Of a stretch of DNA of 64,000 bases, positions 54,401-64,000 are shown piece after piece. The stretch comes from Kryptolebias marmoratus. Lineage: Eukaryota > Chordata > Actinopteri > Cyprinodontiformes > Rivulidae. The notes beneath the pieces were generated by a model. It searched no databases. It saw only the letters and a list, made by a program, of their open reading frames with translations, and had not been told where the DNA came from. The stretch's first letter is position 1. Every line of letters starts with the position of its first letter. The DNA lies in contig NC_051439.1 in assembly GCF_001649575.2 (NCBI RefSeq), forward strand, positions 13,422,834 to 13,486,833, written 5' to 3'. The position numbers and the translations under genes are program-made.

Positions 54401-57179
54401 AAGCACAAGAACAACTATAGCTTCACCACTGCAGACTTGATGAAGATGAATGGACGCTGTGATGAAGCCTTCAGGGAGATTTTTCACATGTCCTATGTGT
54501 GAGGAGACAGATCCTGTAACTTACAAACTTGCACGTTGATACAGTTAATCTCACTGCTCATGATTATTTTAAACACTGATTTGTATTAAGACCAAAAAAA
54601 AGTATTGGAACAGTTCAAGACATTATTGATAAACTGATTTGTTTAGTTAAAACAGTGTTATTGTATGAATTTGTATGTAAATTGACAAAAAAAAGTGTGA
54701 CAAACTATATGTTTGGTTAAGATTTTGCTTGAAAACAGCATTTCTCAGTTTGCTGTAATCAAGTTTTTGTTTCGCTTCGATCTACTTTGTGTCCACTAGA
54801 GGGCACTGTTTGGAAGGTGTAATTTCTCATTAATGTTTTGCACTTTTATCTCTTTCTTTTTTTCCTCTTTTCTAAAGGGTGATATGTCAACTGCTTAGCA
54901 CCATCCACGAGCACATTCACTGCCTGTATAAACTCTCTGATGCTGTGTCCATGTTGGACATGTTGCTGTCGCTGGCTAATGCATGCACAATCTCAGACTA
55001 TGGTAAGTATAAACCTATCTGGTTTCTAATTTCTGCTCAGTCATATGTTCTTTAAAGAGGGTAACCACAAAAGGCCGCCACTGTCACACACACAACAGCC
55101 AGTTACTGCTTTACTGAGCTTGCCCCTCTGCAGGGCTCAGTTCTTTTTTTGTGTGCAGCACCATCAGCCATGTGGGTGGTGAGTGTTGGCCCTCAGCTGT
55201 CTGAAACTGTCTCTTCATGGACGCACGCTGACTGCCTGCCTCGTTCTGTCCCAGCCGGCGTGCACTCAGATTACCTTTCTTATATAAGTGCGCGCTGATG
55301 TGCCGCGTTTGCAGAGACAAGTACAGCAGCCTTTTAACTGCGGCACACACCTCACTCAGAAATAATTGTTTTACAGCACTGTGTGTCAGCGTTCAGGCAA
55401 CCAGCAATTAACTGTAATTATTAAATTTTTTTAAAGAACGACCAAAAATACTTTTACAAGCTGATTGCATCTTTTGCGTTTTCACCATAAAACTGGATGA
55501 AAGTCTTTTCTTCTAATAAATGTCTTTTTTTTTTGTGCTGTGTTTGCCAGTTCGTCCTGAGTTTACAGACACTCTGGCCATCAAGCAAGGTCGTCACCCC
55601 ATTCTGGAGCGAATGGCTCGGCAGCAGCCTGTGTCAAACAATACCTACATCTCTGAGGGCAGCAACTTTGTCATCATAACAGGACCCAACATGAGTGGCA
55701 AATCCACCTACCTCAAACAGGTGGCGCTGTGTCAGATCATGGCTCAAATCGGTCAGCAGCATATACAGTAATTAAAACCTTATGCATAGCTGTGACTTAG
55801 TTTTGCATTTTGATCCTTTCTTATTATTTTTCCAGGCTCTTTTGTTCCCTCTGAGTACGCCTCTTTTCGTGTTGCCGATCAGATTTTCACCAGAATTGGT
55901 GTAGATGATGATTTTGAAACTAACTCCTCCACTTTTATGTTGGAAATGAAAGAGGTATGTCCTTTTTTTAAAAAACATAGGCACCTGTCACATTTGTTTA
56001 TTTGTCTAAAATGTTTGTTTGTTTTCCTTGAGATCTCCTACATAATCCACAATGCGAGTGACAGATCCTTGCTCATCATAGATGAGTTGGGGCGTGGCAC
56101 GAGTGCCGAGGAGGGCATCGGCATCTGCCACTCGGTCTGCGAGTTTCTCCTTCGCCTAAAGGTGAAATGTGCACCAGCACACCTCAGCTTTGCCACTCCT
56201 CAGTCTGAAATACAAACCAGCTGATTCAGATTCCTGCAGTCATTTCATTCTTCTAATTGGTTGAGAACCAGCTCTTCGGCTAACAAAGAATCAGCAGAGC
56301 AAATACAGGAATCCTGTATGCTCACTCGTTTTAATCTTAAAGGTGTGCCTATTTTCTCTGCCGTTCGCAGGCGTTCACTCTGTTTGCCACACACTTCCTG
56401 GAGCTGTGTCAGCTGGAGTCTCTCTACCCGAACGTGGAGAACCAGCACATGGAGGTTCAGCACATGCGCAGCGGCGACACCGGCGCAGAGCAAGTGGTGT
56501 ATACATATCTGCTGAACCGAGGGCGCTCCGAAGAAAGGCACTACGGTACAAAGTTCATGAAATCCAAGCACGGACCTGTTGAAATTTGCCATTTAAACGA
56601 TTCCAAGGCTCGTGGCTTGTTTTCTAGGTTTGAGGGCAGCAGAAATGACCACACTTCCTCCAGGTGTAATCCAAGAGGCCAGGATTATCGCTTCCCAAGT
56701 CAGCCAGCAGCTTTTGGTGCGGCTCATAAAGATCAGATTTTGACATTTTGTTCAACCCTCTTCGCTGCTTTAACCTCTTCTCTTTGCGCTGTTGTACATT
56801 ATATGTTTTATTAGCAGGTTCCACATAATATTAATGATAATTACATTAAACCCTGACACAACATTTAGATGGCTTTTGAAGACAAATTAAACTAAATATC
56901 CTTCTGTTATTAATAATAATGGAATTTATCTGAAGAATTTTGAAGAAGAGATAAAACCTGGTGTGTGTTTTATTGCTGCAGGCCAAACATCAAACTGATC
57001 CAGAAACTCAGAGGCAGAGAGCGGTGTACCGCCTGGCCACTCGCCTCCTACAGACTGCCAGAAACTCCAGGCTTGACCCTGAAAGCCTGCGTATGTATCT
57101 GAAGGGGCTGAAGAGGCAGTATGAGGCCGAGCTGCAGGCTGCGGGGCCACCAGAGAGCTTCAACACAGAGGAGGAATAA
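51491..57179 (+). CDS. msh4: MutS homologue 4 (meiotic recombination), complete
   Basis: Twenty exons join with continuous phase: 51491-51704, 51845-51979, 52077-52240, 52315-52425, 52561-52676, 52758-52931, 53031-53203, 53300-53367, 53506-53580, 53676-53740, 53819-53988, 54086-54222, 54395-54498, 54878-55002, 55551-55751, 55836-55954, 56033-56161, 56371-56545, 56628-56716, 56982-57179. The product is 913 aa (human 936). MSH4 pairs with MSH5 to form the MutS-gamma clamp that stabilises crossover intermediates in meiosis; unlike MSH2/MSH6 it does not repair mismatches. A Ser-rich N-terminal tail of about 120 residues replaces the mismatch-recognition domain. Connector/core regions follow ([38 protein letters not shown]). 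The ATPase domain has Walker [10 protein letters not shown] (655-663) and Walker [10 protein letters not shown] with Asp734/Glu735. The C terminus ([14 protein letters not shown]) is the dimerisation region. No disabling changes were seen. Confidence 0.97.
54793..54808 (+). promoter_or_regulatory. CTCF-like site in msh4 intron 13
   Basis: CCACTAGAGGGCACTG matches the CTCF core in forward orientation. Confidence 0.45.
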
Positions 57180-57960
57180 CCGAGTCTTCAGCAGAGACAA
57201 ACTAAAATATAAAAAAAAGATTATTGTCCTTCCATTGAAATTGAACATATTGATCTTATTGTGTGAATGCATTTAAATATTGTTTTCCTGTTTGATTTAT
57301 TTGATAATTCAATAATTCATGTATGAAAATGTTCAGCTTATTCAGGACACAGCTGTGACTTTAAGTATTGTAACTTTTATATTTTTCTCAAAAAATGTAT
57401 TAATATATTTAAATCATTTAAAAAAACTTGCTTTTTGAAGTCTTCAGCATACTTGTTTTGCTTTTAGCTGCTATTCTGATCATTTTAGCTTTCAGCTGCT
57501 GTTTTGCTATTTTAGGCTTCTTTCAACTGCTTTCTTGATTTTAACTTTTAGACAATGTTCTGCTAGTTTAATCTTTTAGCTACTGTTCTGCTCATTTTAG
57601 CTTTTAACTACTATTCTGCTGGTTTTACCTTTAGCTTTGCTAATTTTAGCTTTTAGCTATTGTTTTGCCAATTGTAGCTTTTAGCTTTGATTTCCAGTGG
57701 TAGTGTTATTTGTCCGTAAAATTATTTTGCTTGGTAATATCATAGCACATGTTTTTTGTTCTGATTTGTTGTAATGATTTTGTATTTTGTTAAATGAACA
57801 ACTTGACAAACCAAATGTTATGCAAGGAAAAAAAAAAAAATTATTTCTAAAACAATAAAAACAGTAGACCGGTGTTTAAAAAGTAAGACATGATGATTAA
57901 CAGAAGCGTATGGAGAGTTTAAAGGAAACATTAAAAAGTATTTTTACTTTAATATCTTTC
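57180..57960 (+). other. msh4 3' flank and spacer to ktn1
   Basis: AT-rich. The first part is msh4 3' UTR; AATAAA at 57854-57859 is a candidate poly(A) signal, but nearer variant signals may be used. It includes the tandem array at 57455-57686. The ktn1 promoter begins at about 57,960, so msh4 and ktn1 are tail-to-head with under 1 kb between them. Confidence 0.5.
57455..57686 (+). repeat. Degenerate ~28-bp minisatellite (TTTTAGCTTTTAGCTACTGTTCTGCT-like)
   Basis: About eight to nine imperfect units of some 28 bases, each built from TTTTAGC, TTTTAGCTACTG and TTCTGCT pieces. The reverse complement of the unit is recognisable near the start of the window. Confidence 0.75.
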
Positions 57961-58110
57961 TGGGTCACTGGGGAGGATTGAGCCGTGGCCACGCCCCTTT
58001 CTTGCGTTTGATTGACAGGTATAGACTGCGCGACGGCCGGTGCGCCCCGACTCACAAAACGAGCGCTCCCTCCCTCCACAGGCTCGCTATGACCCGCCCC
58101 CGCGAACCAG
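57960..58110 (+). promoter_or_regulatory. ktn1 promoter (CpG island)
   Basis: A change to GC- and CpG-rich sequence includes CCACGCCC (KLF/Sp-type) at 57989-57996 and GCGCGACGGCCGG near 58028. The CpG-rich part extends to about 58.5 kb. No TATA box is seen. Confidence 0.5.
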
Positions 58111-58244
58111 AAACAGCAGAGCGTGTGTGACGGAAAGAGAAAGCCAGGCTGGAGCTGCCCTGGGAAGTCGGGAGTCTGCCGGAGTCAACGCAGAACAACG
58201 CCATTTCACCTCAAGCTAAGGGAAACAGACAGCCGAAGCCACAG
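58111..58244 (+). other. Probable non-coding first exon of ktn1
   Basis: Sequence after the CpG island ends in GAAGCCACAG|GTACCC, a usable donor. The coding exon starts 1 base upstream of its ATG, at an acceptor (GTTTTCCAG|A-ATG), so an upstream leader exon is required. Start position not determined. Inferred. Confidence 0.4.
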
Positions 58245-59409
58245 GTACCCAGCCGGGCGGCTGTTTCCGCGAATGCTGACGTTGAATTCTCGCCAGGAAA
58301 AGCCGACCGTCCCGGTGACGGCACGGCTTCTCGCCTAGGCCCGGGAACGGCCCACGGCGGAGGAATGAAGCGTCAAACCGGGTCAGAGATTTCAACAGAG
58401 GGAGACACTAGCACTAGCAAAGGAGGCCCGTCAGGCTGGACGTCCACGCCTCCGGACAGCCGAACTATTACTGTTAATAAACTTCGTCGGTCACTTTACT
58501 TTGATTTGACGACGATTTAGTGTATTAATTTGACCAGCTAGCGGTTTAGTTGGTTAGCTCTGATGCTAGCTCAGTGCTGAGGCTGTGGTCACTCGAACTT
58601 GGAGAAGTGGCGACGAGCCTTCTCTTTAAATTGAATTAATATAGGAACTACTTCTCCTTGCGGCCATGTCCGGTCGCTGGTTGAGCCTCGACAAGCACAT
58701 TTATGCAAATCCTATTGAGGAAGTGATGTAGTGGACCTGCTTACTACTTCGGTGACTAATTTCCTCGCAACGTGTGACATATTATAGGAAGCTGTGTCTT
58801 ATAGCAAGAGCATTTAGACCCCTCTGCACGATGACAGCCTTCTCCGCCAGCTGCCATTATGGATCCCAGTGAAAGATTTATGTTCAGCATGACCAAGCAG
58901 GCGAGGACATTTTAGTGCTCGGTCTGGAAACTGCTCTCATTAAGTGCTGAGGTGGCTTAAAGGGAAAAGGACACCAGCCTGCCTCAAAGACGAGTTAAGC
59001 TGCTGTAAATTATTCCTGGTATTTACACACAGCATCTGCACTGAGGTGGTGACTAAACACGCTGCCACTCCTAATGGCCTTTAAATCAGGCTGGTTTGGT
59101 TGTGTGAAATAAGCTTGAGGTGCTCGGTTAACTTTCAGCTAATTAATATCTCCTGGAAGATGTCACAGGTGACAACAACCCAGTCTTTGTAAGTTTAAAA
59201 TGTCACTACTACAAAAAATGGGACAGAGGAATGACTTTGCACACTGGCAGCTGTTTAGATTTAAAATGCTCCAACTCAGATCAAATTGAAAGAAACTCAG
59301 ATTTAAATGACTGGGAAAATACCAAATGTGCATTCACTGGTATAGATCAAGTTTTAGTGTGTAGCAAAAGATCTTTTAGTATCACAGAATATAGATAAAG
59401 TTACTATAA

Positions 59410-59612
59410 ATATAATATTGTGTGTATTTCATGAACCAGCTGACAGATAACTGATTTCACTTTTCAGTCAGCCCAATTTGAAATTGCCCACCACAGCTAA
59501 TCGACCTTAGCCAACACAAATATGGCTACAAGTCAGTCAGATTTACAGATATTGAGCTAAAATGTAGTTTGGTAGTAGCTGAGAGTCATCCCATAACCAT
59601 ACTTTGTGTGTT
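59410..59612 (+). repeat. Dispersed repeat, copy C
   Basis: Contains TTCATGAACCAGCTGACAGA, ACAGCTAATCGACCTTAGCC, ATATGGCTACAAGTCAGTCA, ACAGATATTGAGCTAAAA and TTGGTAGTAGCTGAGAGTCA, the same order as the copy at 15.1 kb but lacking some of the middle. Confidence 0.78.
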
Positions 59613-60822
59613 GTATCTGTTTTTAAAACTTTGGCTTGCAAAGCAGTGGGCAATATGCACGCCTTTTAGGAAGTTCGTTTCATATGTGGGTTGTTTATAG
59701 CACAATGACGTCCACTTTTCTGGGATAAGGAAGTGAAATGATAGTTTAGAGCGTATACAAACTGTTAATTTATGTGTTTATCAAGTCTTAGAAATTCGCC
59801 TTGAAAGTGCTTGAATTTGGCTTTGAAAAAAGATGTAATAAGCTTGTTTGTTTGCTCCGATTCCTGTTACCTTCCTTTTTACAGTATGAACAGGAATAGC
59901 AGAACATTTGTTAAAGTTTTCCTCTTACTGCGTACTTTGATGCTTTTTGTTTATAACCGGAAGGCTGATAACGGAGCATTATCAGTTCATTATGCTCCCA
60001 GCTTTTTATTAAAGCAAGGTTTACGTATCCTGTATAGTGTTTGTTTTTAACAGAAGGATGACCTCAACCTTCTGGGTGCCCTGTGTCCAGTTTTTGTACT
60101 TGTATTAATACAGCAAAGTCAGTCAACTTAGTTCATTTAAGTACGCTTCCGTTGTTAGAATAATCTATAAACAAAGGGTACAGTCATATGTCATATTATG
60201 TGTCAACAAGCACTTTTGTTTGTGTATTTGAAAGTTTATATGCAATTCTCTGGTTGTTAGCACGTCTACCTACCATCCTGGACTACTTGCTTCTTGTAGC
60301 ATTCCTAAGCAGTTAAGAAATATTGAGTGTTGAGTGCTGCGTGGCCTTGTTTTCAAGTTCTGCCCGTATTCGGGCCTGATGGTTATCCGGGCTTGCCTCT
60401 GTGTCCTCGTCTGCCAAATCAGGAGGCCCGGCCAGCCAAGTGGGTAGATTCCGGGGAGCCAACAGCCCGAGAGGGCTTTGTCCTTCTGGCTCATTCTGAT
60501 GCTGAAACGAGGGTCGGGCTCCATAAGGAAACTCAGGCGCCCTCAGCTCTGAGGCCTGGAGCTGAACGAATAAAAGAACGAAAGAAAGCAAGCCTCCACC
60601 AGTTACTCCACCCATCCTCTGTATGCCAAGATTTAATGTTGCTTCAAGAGTCACTTTTGTAGTTTAATCTAATCTGACAAGGAAGTTCCCAAGAATATTA
60701 ATGATTAAAGAAGGGTGTTTTAAAATCTGGGAGCCAGCACAGGATAGATGTTGATATTCATCAGCTAATGATAACTTTCCCTGAATGAGATCAAAGGTTT
60801 GACACAGCGTAAAAGGCAAACA

Positions 60823-60854
<32 letters not shown>
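60823..60854. repeat. (ATA)n trinucleotide run
   Basis: About ten perfect AAT/ATA units in ktn1 intron 1. Confidence 0.96.
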
Positions 60855-60855
<1 letters not shown>

Positions 60856-62410
60856 CCTGATACAGGCTTGCACACAGTTCAACAGCTGCTTGTCTGCTCA
60901 TGACACTTTTTTGCCCCCAGCTGAAGCAGACCGAGGCTGAAGGAATGCACGCTCTTTGTTGTCAGACATCACACAAACGTGTTTAAGGAGCTGAAGTGGA
61001 AAAGCTGAATATCTAAGGCAAACTCTTCCAATGAGATACTGAGATCAGGCAATTCAAGGTGTTTAAAAATGCACTGTACAATAGAAATGAGGTGGGAAAG
61101 TTGCATAACAGCACAGTGCTCAGAGGAAATGCAGATGAGTCAAATATTGAACTTGTAACAAACCCAGTTTATGTAGTGAAACATGATCAGAGTTGTTGTT
61201 TTTTTAGGGAAGTAGAATCAACACTTTACTATGGAGCTAAACATGTCAGTGCTCAGGAAGCCCTGCAGTGGAAAGTTATTCTTAAATGTATTATCATGGG
61301 TAATCTCCTTAATCCAAATTACTAAAGAGGCCTGCTCTACGACACTGATTCCTACACAGTATGGCTGCCACAGTTCTTGACTGGATTGTCAGAGCTACTG
61401 TGTTCTGTTGACAACCCCGTGCTGATGTTGTCACTCGGGGCTTTAACTTGTCCTCGTTATCAAAACACTGTGCTTTTATTTACCGTTACCAGTGCATAAT
61501 GTTGCATGGTATTGTCTCGTGGTAGTTTGAAATATACACCCTCTTGATGCAGCAGTGTTTGAAAGGTGGTTTAGTTAATCACTTGTAGTCCTGTTGTTCA
61601 CTCTGTCTCTTCTATACCTGCAGCATCATCTTATTGTGACAGAGGAACGTGTAATTTTCTGCTTAAGGAGGACAATATCTTAAAAACAAAAGCTGCAGGC
61701 CCTGCTATGTGCAGTGGTTCCACATAGCATCGAGGAGCCACAACACAACTTTTAGGAATGTTTGGCAAATAATAAAACATTATCTGATTAAAAGAACCTC
61801 CTCATCTCGTTTTATGTTGGAAGGGAGTAGCTGTGGTTAGCATCTAAACATGGGTATATTTTTGCATCTTGCAAATGTTTTCCAACATGGGTTTAAAACA
61901 CCGTCCTGTTATCCTGGTGGGAGCTGAATGGGGGTGAAGTAATTCAATGAAACGATGAGCTGCCTCCTTTTTTTTTCCTCTTTGCCTTTTGCATGTCAAT
62001 AACCTATTTTAGCCTATCTGACTGAAGTTGACAGCTTTAACTATTGGCTTTTGTTATTATTTCTTTTCTTTTTTTTGTCTCTGCCTCTGACAATATTTCA
62101 GGTTGTGCCACATTTTTCTCCGTTGCCTTTTATATAACAAACCAGATCTTAAGCTCTCTAGCAGAGGTAGTGTTGTATAATTGGATCATATCTCTAGTAT
62201 AGGTTAAGGTCTGTTCTCATTTGCACCCTCTTGGTACAAATAAATGCCCCTCCATGTATGGACACCACATAAAGCAGCGCAAATTGATATTCACTCAGAA
62301 GCACTGTTACTGAATTAAATTGTGCAGAAGAGTAAATGCTCCTTTGAGCTGTGATGGAATGTACAGCAGGAGTTGCCGAGGCTAAGTGGTCTTTTCTTTT
62401 GTTTTCCAGA

Positions 62411-63757
62411 ATGGCGATGGATATCTACGACTCTCAGTACCTTCTCATCCTGGCCCCCACCCTGGTCATCGCCCTCATGTTTCTCTTCTTCTGGCTCTTC
62501 ATGAAAGAAACTTCTTACGATGAGGTGCTGGCCAGGCAGAAACGTGACCTCAAGCTGCCGCCAGCCAAGACGGACTCCCGTAAGAAGAATGAGAAGAAGA
62601 AGAGCAAGAAGAAGGAGAGCACCGGTGGGGGAAGTGGTGGAGGTGGAGGGGAGTCGGAGGAAGACCTACGGGACTTTGATTTGGTTGATGGCGTCAGCTC
62701 GAGTCTGGAGGCAGAGGAGGAACCTGTACTGGAGGTTACACCAGAACCTGCTCCTCCATCACCTGCTGCCAGCGTGCCCGTTTCAGTCTCACAGGAGGCT
62801 CCCGCGGGTCTGAGGGAGAGAAAGAAAAAGGAGAAAAAGGCTGCCAAAGCTGCTGCTGCTGCCGCTGCTGCTGCCGCCGCCGCCGTTTCAGCAGCTGCTT
62901 CACTCCCAGCGGAGTCAGAAATAAATGACTCCAAGCCAGTCAGTCGCAAGATGGAGCCACCTCAAGCTGTAAGCAAACAGTCAAGCCCACCGTCTTCACA
63001 GTTTGAGGTTCAGGCTCAAGCTGTTCAGGCTCCTCTTCAGGCTCAGACACCTCCCCACACCTCTGGGAAGAAGGAGAAGAAGAAGAAACAGAAAGCAGAG
63101 TCTAGTATGTACACTTTGAACTGGGTGTGTCTCCTCTGGAAAATGTGATTTGCTTTTAAGCTTTTTATTTAGTCAGTGTTTATATTAACAGCAACTAGTT
63201 TTAGAAAAATGTGGGGATAAAATGTGTTGCCTTCACAGAATTAAAAAGTTTATACCAAGCAGTTCCAGTCAGATTAATAAAAGGAATGCACGCCTGAAAG
63301 GAGCTTTTATGTGTCCTGAAACTGTAGGCTGCCTGAAACTCAGTCTTCTCTGCTGACTTGTCCCTTTTCAGTGGATGTCCAGCAGCAAGAGGTGAAAGCA
63401 GAGCAGGCCCCAGCCCCAGTCAAAAAGGAAACTCCCTCTGTGTCTGAAACCAAAGTACTGGATGGCGCAACCCCGATTTCCACCGGTGGCAAAAAGAAGA
63501 ACTCTGCCAAGAAGCAGAAGACTGAGCCTGGTAATGACAATGATGATCGAGTGATCTCAGTTTCAGAACCATATCTCTGCTTCTCTGAGCCTTTTGGATT
63601 AAGATTAGTCTTATTTCTGTTTGTTTTTTGTTAAATCCAGTCGATGAACCCCACATTTTGGCAGAGTTGGCAGCTTCTGCAAACCACCAGGCAGTCCATA
63701 ATGATGATGTTCCATCTAAAGGATCTGGCAAGAAACAGAAAAATGAGACTGAAAAAG
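62411..63757 (+). CDS. ktn1: Kinectin 1, N-terminal coding exons 1-3 (partial)
   Basis: Coding segments are 62411-63104, 63372-63530 and 63641-63757, each junction in phase 1. The last ends at AAAAAG|GTATGA and the gene continues past the window. The start gives MAMDIYDSQYL; an in-frame ATG at 62351 lies upstream of the splice acceptor and is not used. Residues about 10-31 form one hydrophobic segment (ending FFWLFM), the ER signal-anchor of kinectin. It is followed by KETSYDEVLARQKRDLKLPP and Lys-rich runs, as in vertebrate KTN1; the related RRBP1 has a different membrane segment. Kinectin is a long coiled-coil ER membrane protein that binds kinesin-1 and translation elongation factor 1; the coiled coil lies outside the window. 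Oddities are a pure 12-alanine run (residues 147-158) and a Gly-rich stretch, both absent from human KTN1 as I recall it. Confidence 0.93.
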
Positions 63758-63849
63758 GTATGAAGCTTTAAATTAATTCCTTTTAATAACGATGTCTGAC
63801 TTGACTGGATGTTTCCTTCAGCTGATAAATCTTGTCACAGATATTAGTG

Positions 63850-64000
63850 TATACAGGTGCTGGTCATAAAATTAGAATATCATGAAAAAGTAGATTGATT
63901 TCAGTAATTCCATTTAAAAAGTGAAACTTGTATATTATATTCATACATTACATACAAACTCATATATTTCAAATGTTTATTTCGTTTAATTTTGATGATT
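63850..64000. repeat. Interspersed repeat, truncated by the window edge
   Basis: The stretch beginning TATACAGGTGCTGGTCATAA and containing TTAGAATATCATGAAAAAGT and AAAAAGTGAAACTTGTATA matches a sequence I recognise as widespread in fish genomes (probably a DNA-transposon-derived element). It lies in ktn1 intron 3. Confidence 0.65.

Larger units (their letters stand above)
58245..62409 (+). other. ktn1 intron 1
   Basis: About 4.2 kb without recognised coding exons in gene sense. It holds a dispersed repeat copy (59.41-59.61 kb), a TAA/ATA trinucleotide run (60823-60854) and a GC-richer antisense open frame (60313-60654) discussed in the findings. Confidence 0.45.

Noticed and set aside
62515..62949. 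144-codon minus-strand frame opposite ktn1
   Set aside because: Low-complexity mirror (poly-Phe/Ala/Ser/Pro) of the Lys-, Ala- and Gly-rich ktn1 coding sequence.

Overview
The window is nuclear DNA of a vertebrate, almost certainly a ray-finned fish and probably a spiny-rayed teleost. The evidence is compact intron-exon genes with vertebrate splice sites, fish-type versions of six vertebrate genes, and teleost-style repeats (L2-like LINE 3' end, Tc1 fossil, solo LTR, abundant dinucleotide runs). Gene structures were built by hand from reading frame, GT/AG sites and phase continuity. All identifications rest on remembered family features, not on a database search.

Layout. 1-19,056 (minus): the 5' end of a kif26-family atypical kinesin gene, most likely kif26a, with coding exons 1 and 2 followed by more than 17 kb of intron that runs off the left edge. 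19-24 kb: spacer with GC-rich promoter-like DNA and hints of an unannotated plus-strand transcript. 24,240-37,903 (minus): aspg, a complete 16-exon gene for an asparaginase/lysophospholipase-like enzyme with ankyrin repeats (639 aa predicted). 38-40.4 kb: AT-rich spacer. 41,501-42,028 (plus): arf6, the small GTPase, coded in one exon. 43-49.6 kb: spacer with a dispersed repeat copy. 49,753-50,903 (minus): vcpkmt (METTL21D), five exons, 222 aa. 51,491-57,179 (plus): msh4, the meiotic MutS homologue, 20 exons, 913 aa, head-to-head with vcpkmt. 58.1-63.8 kb (plus): ktn1 (kinectin), a non-coding first exon and the first three coding exons; the gene continues off the right edge.

The genes do not form a pathway. 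The interest lies in gene order: kif26a-aspg and arf6-vcpkmt/ktn1 correspond to two separated parts of human chromosome 14, while msh4 (human chromosome 1) sits between vcpkmt and ktn1. Convergent CTCF-like motifs flank arf6, and a likely bidirectional promoter serves vcpkmt and msh4. I found no CRISPR array, operon or clear tRNA/rRNA gene, and no evidence for a wholly new gene system. The best candidates for undescribed biology are the plus-strand promoter/exon signals between kif26a and aspg, and an antisense open frame inside ktn1 intron 1.
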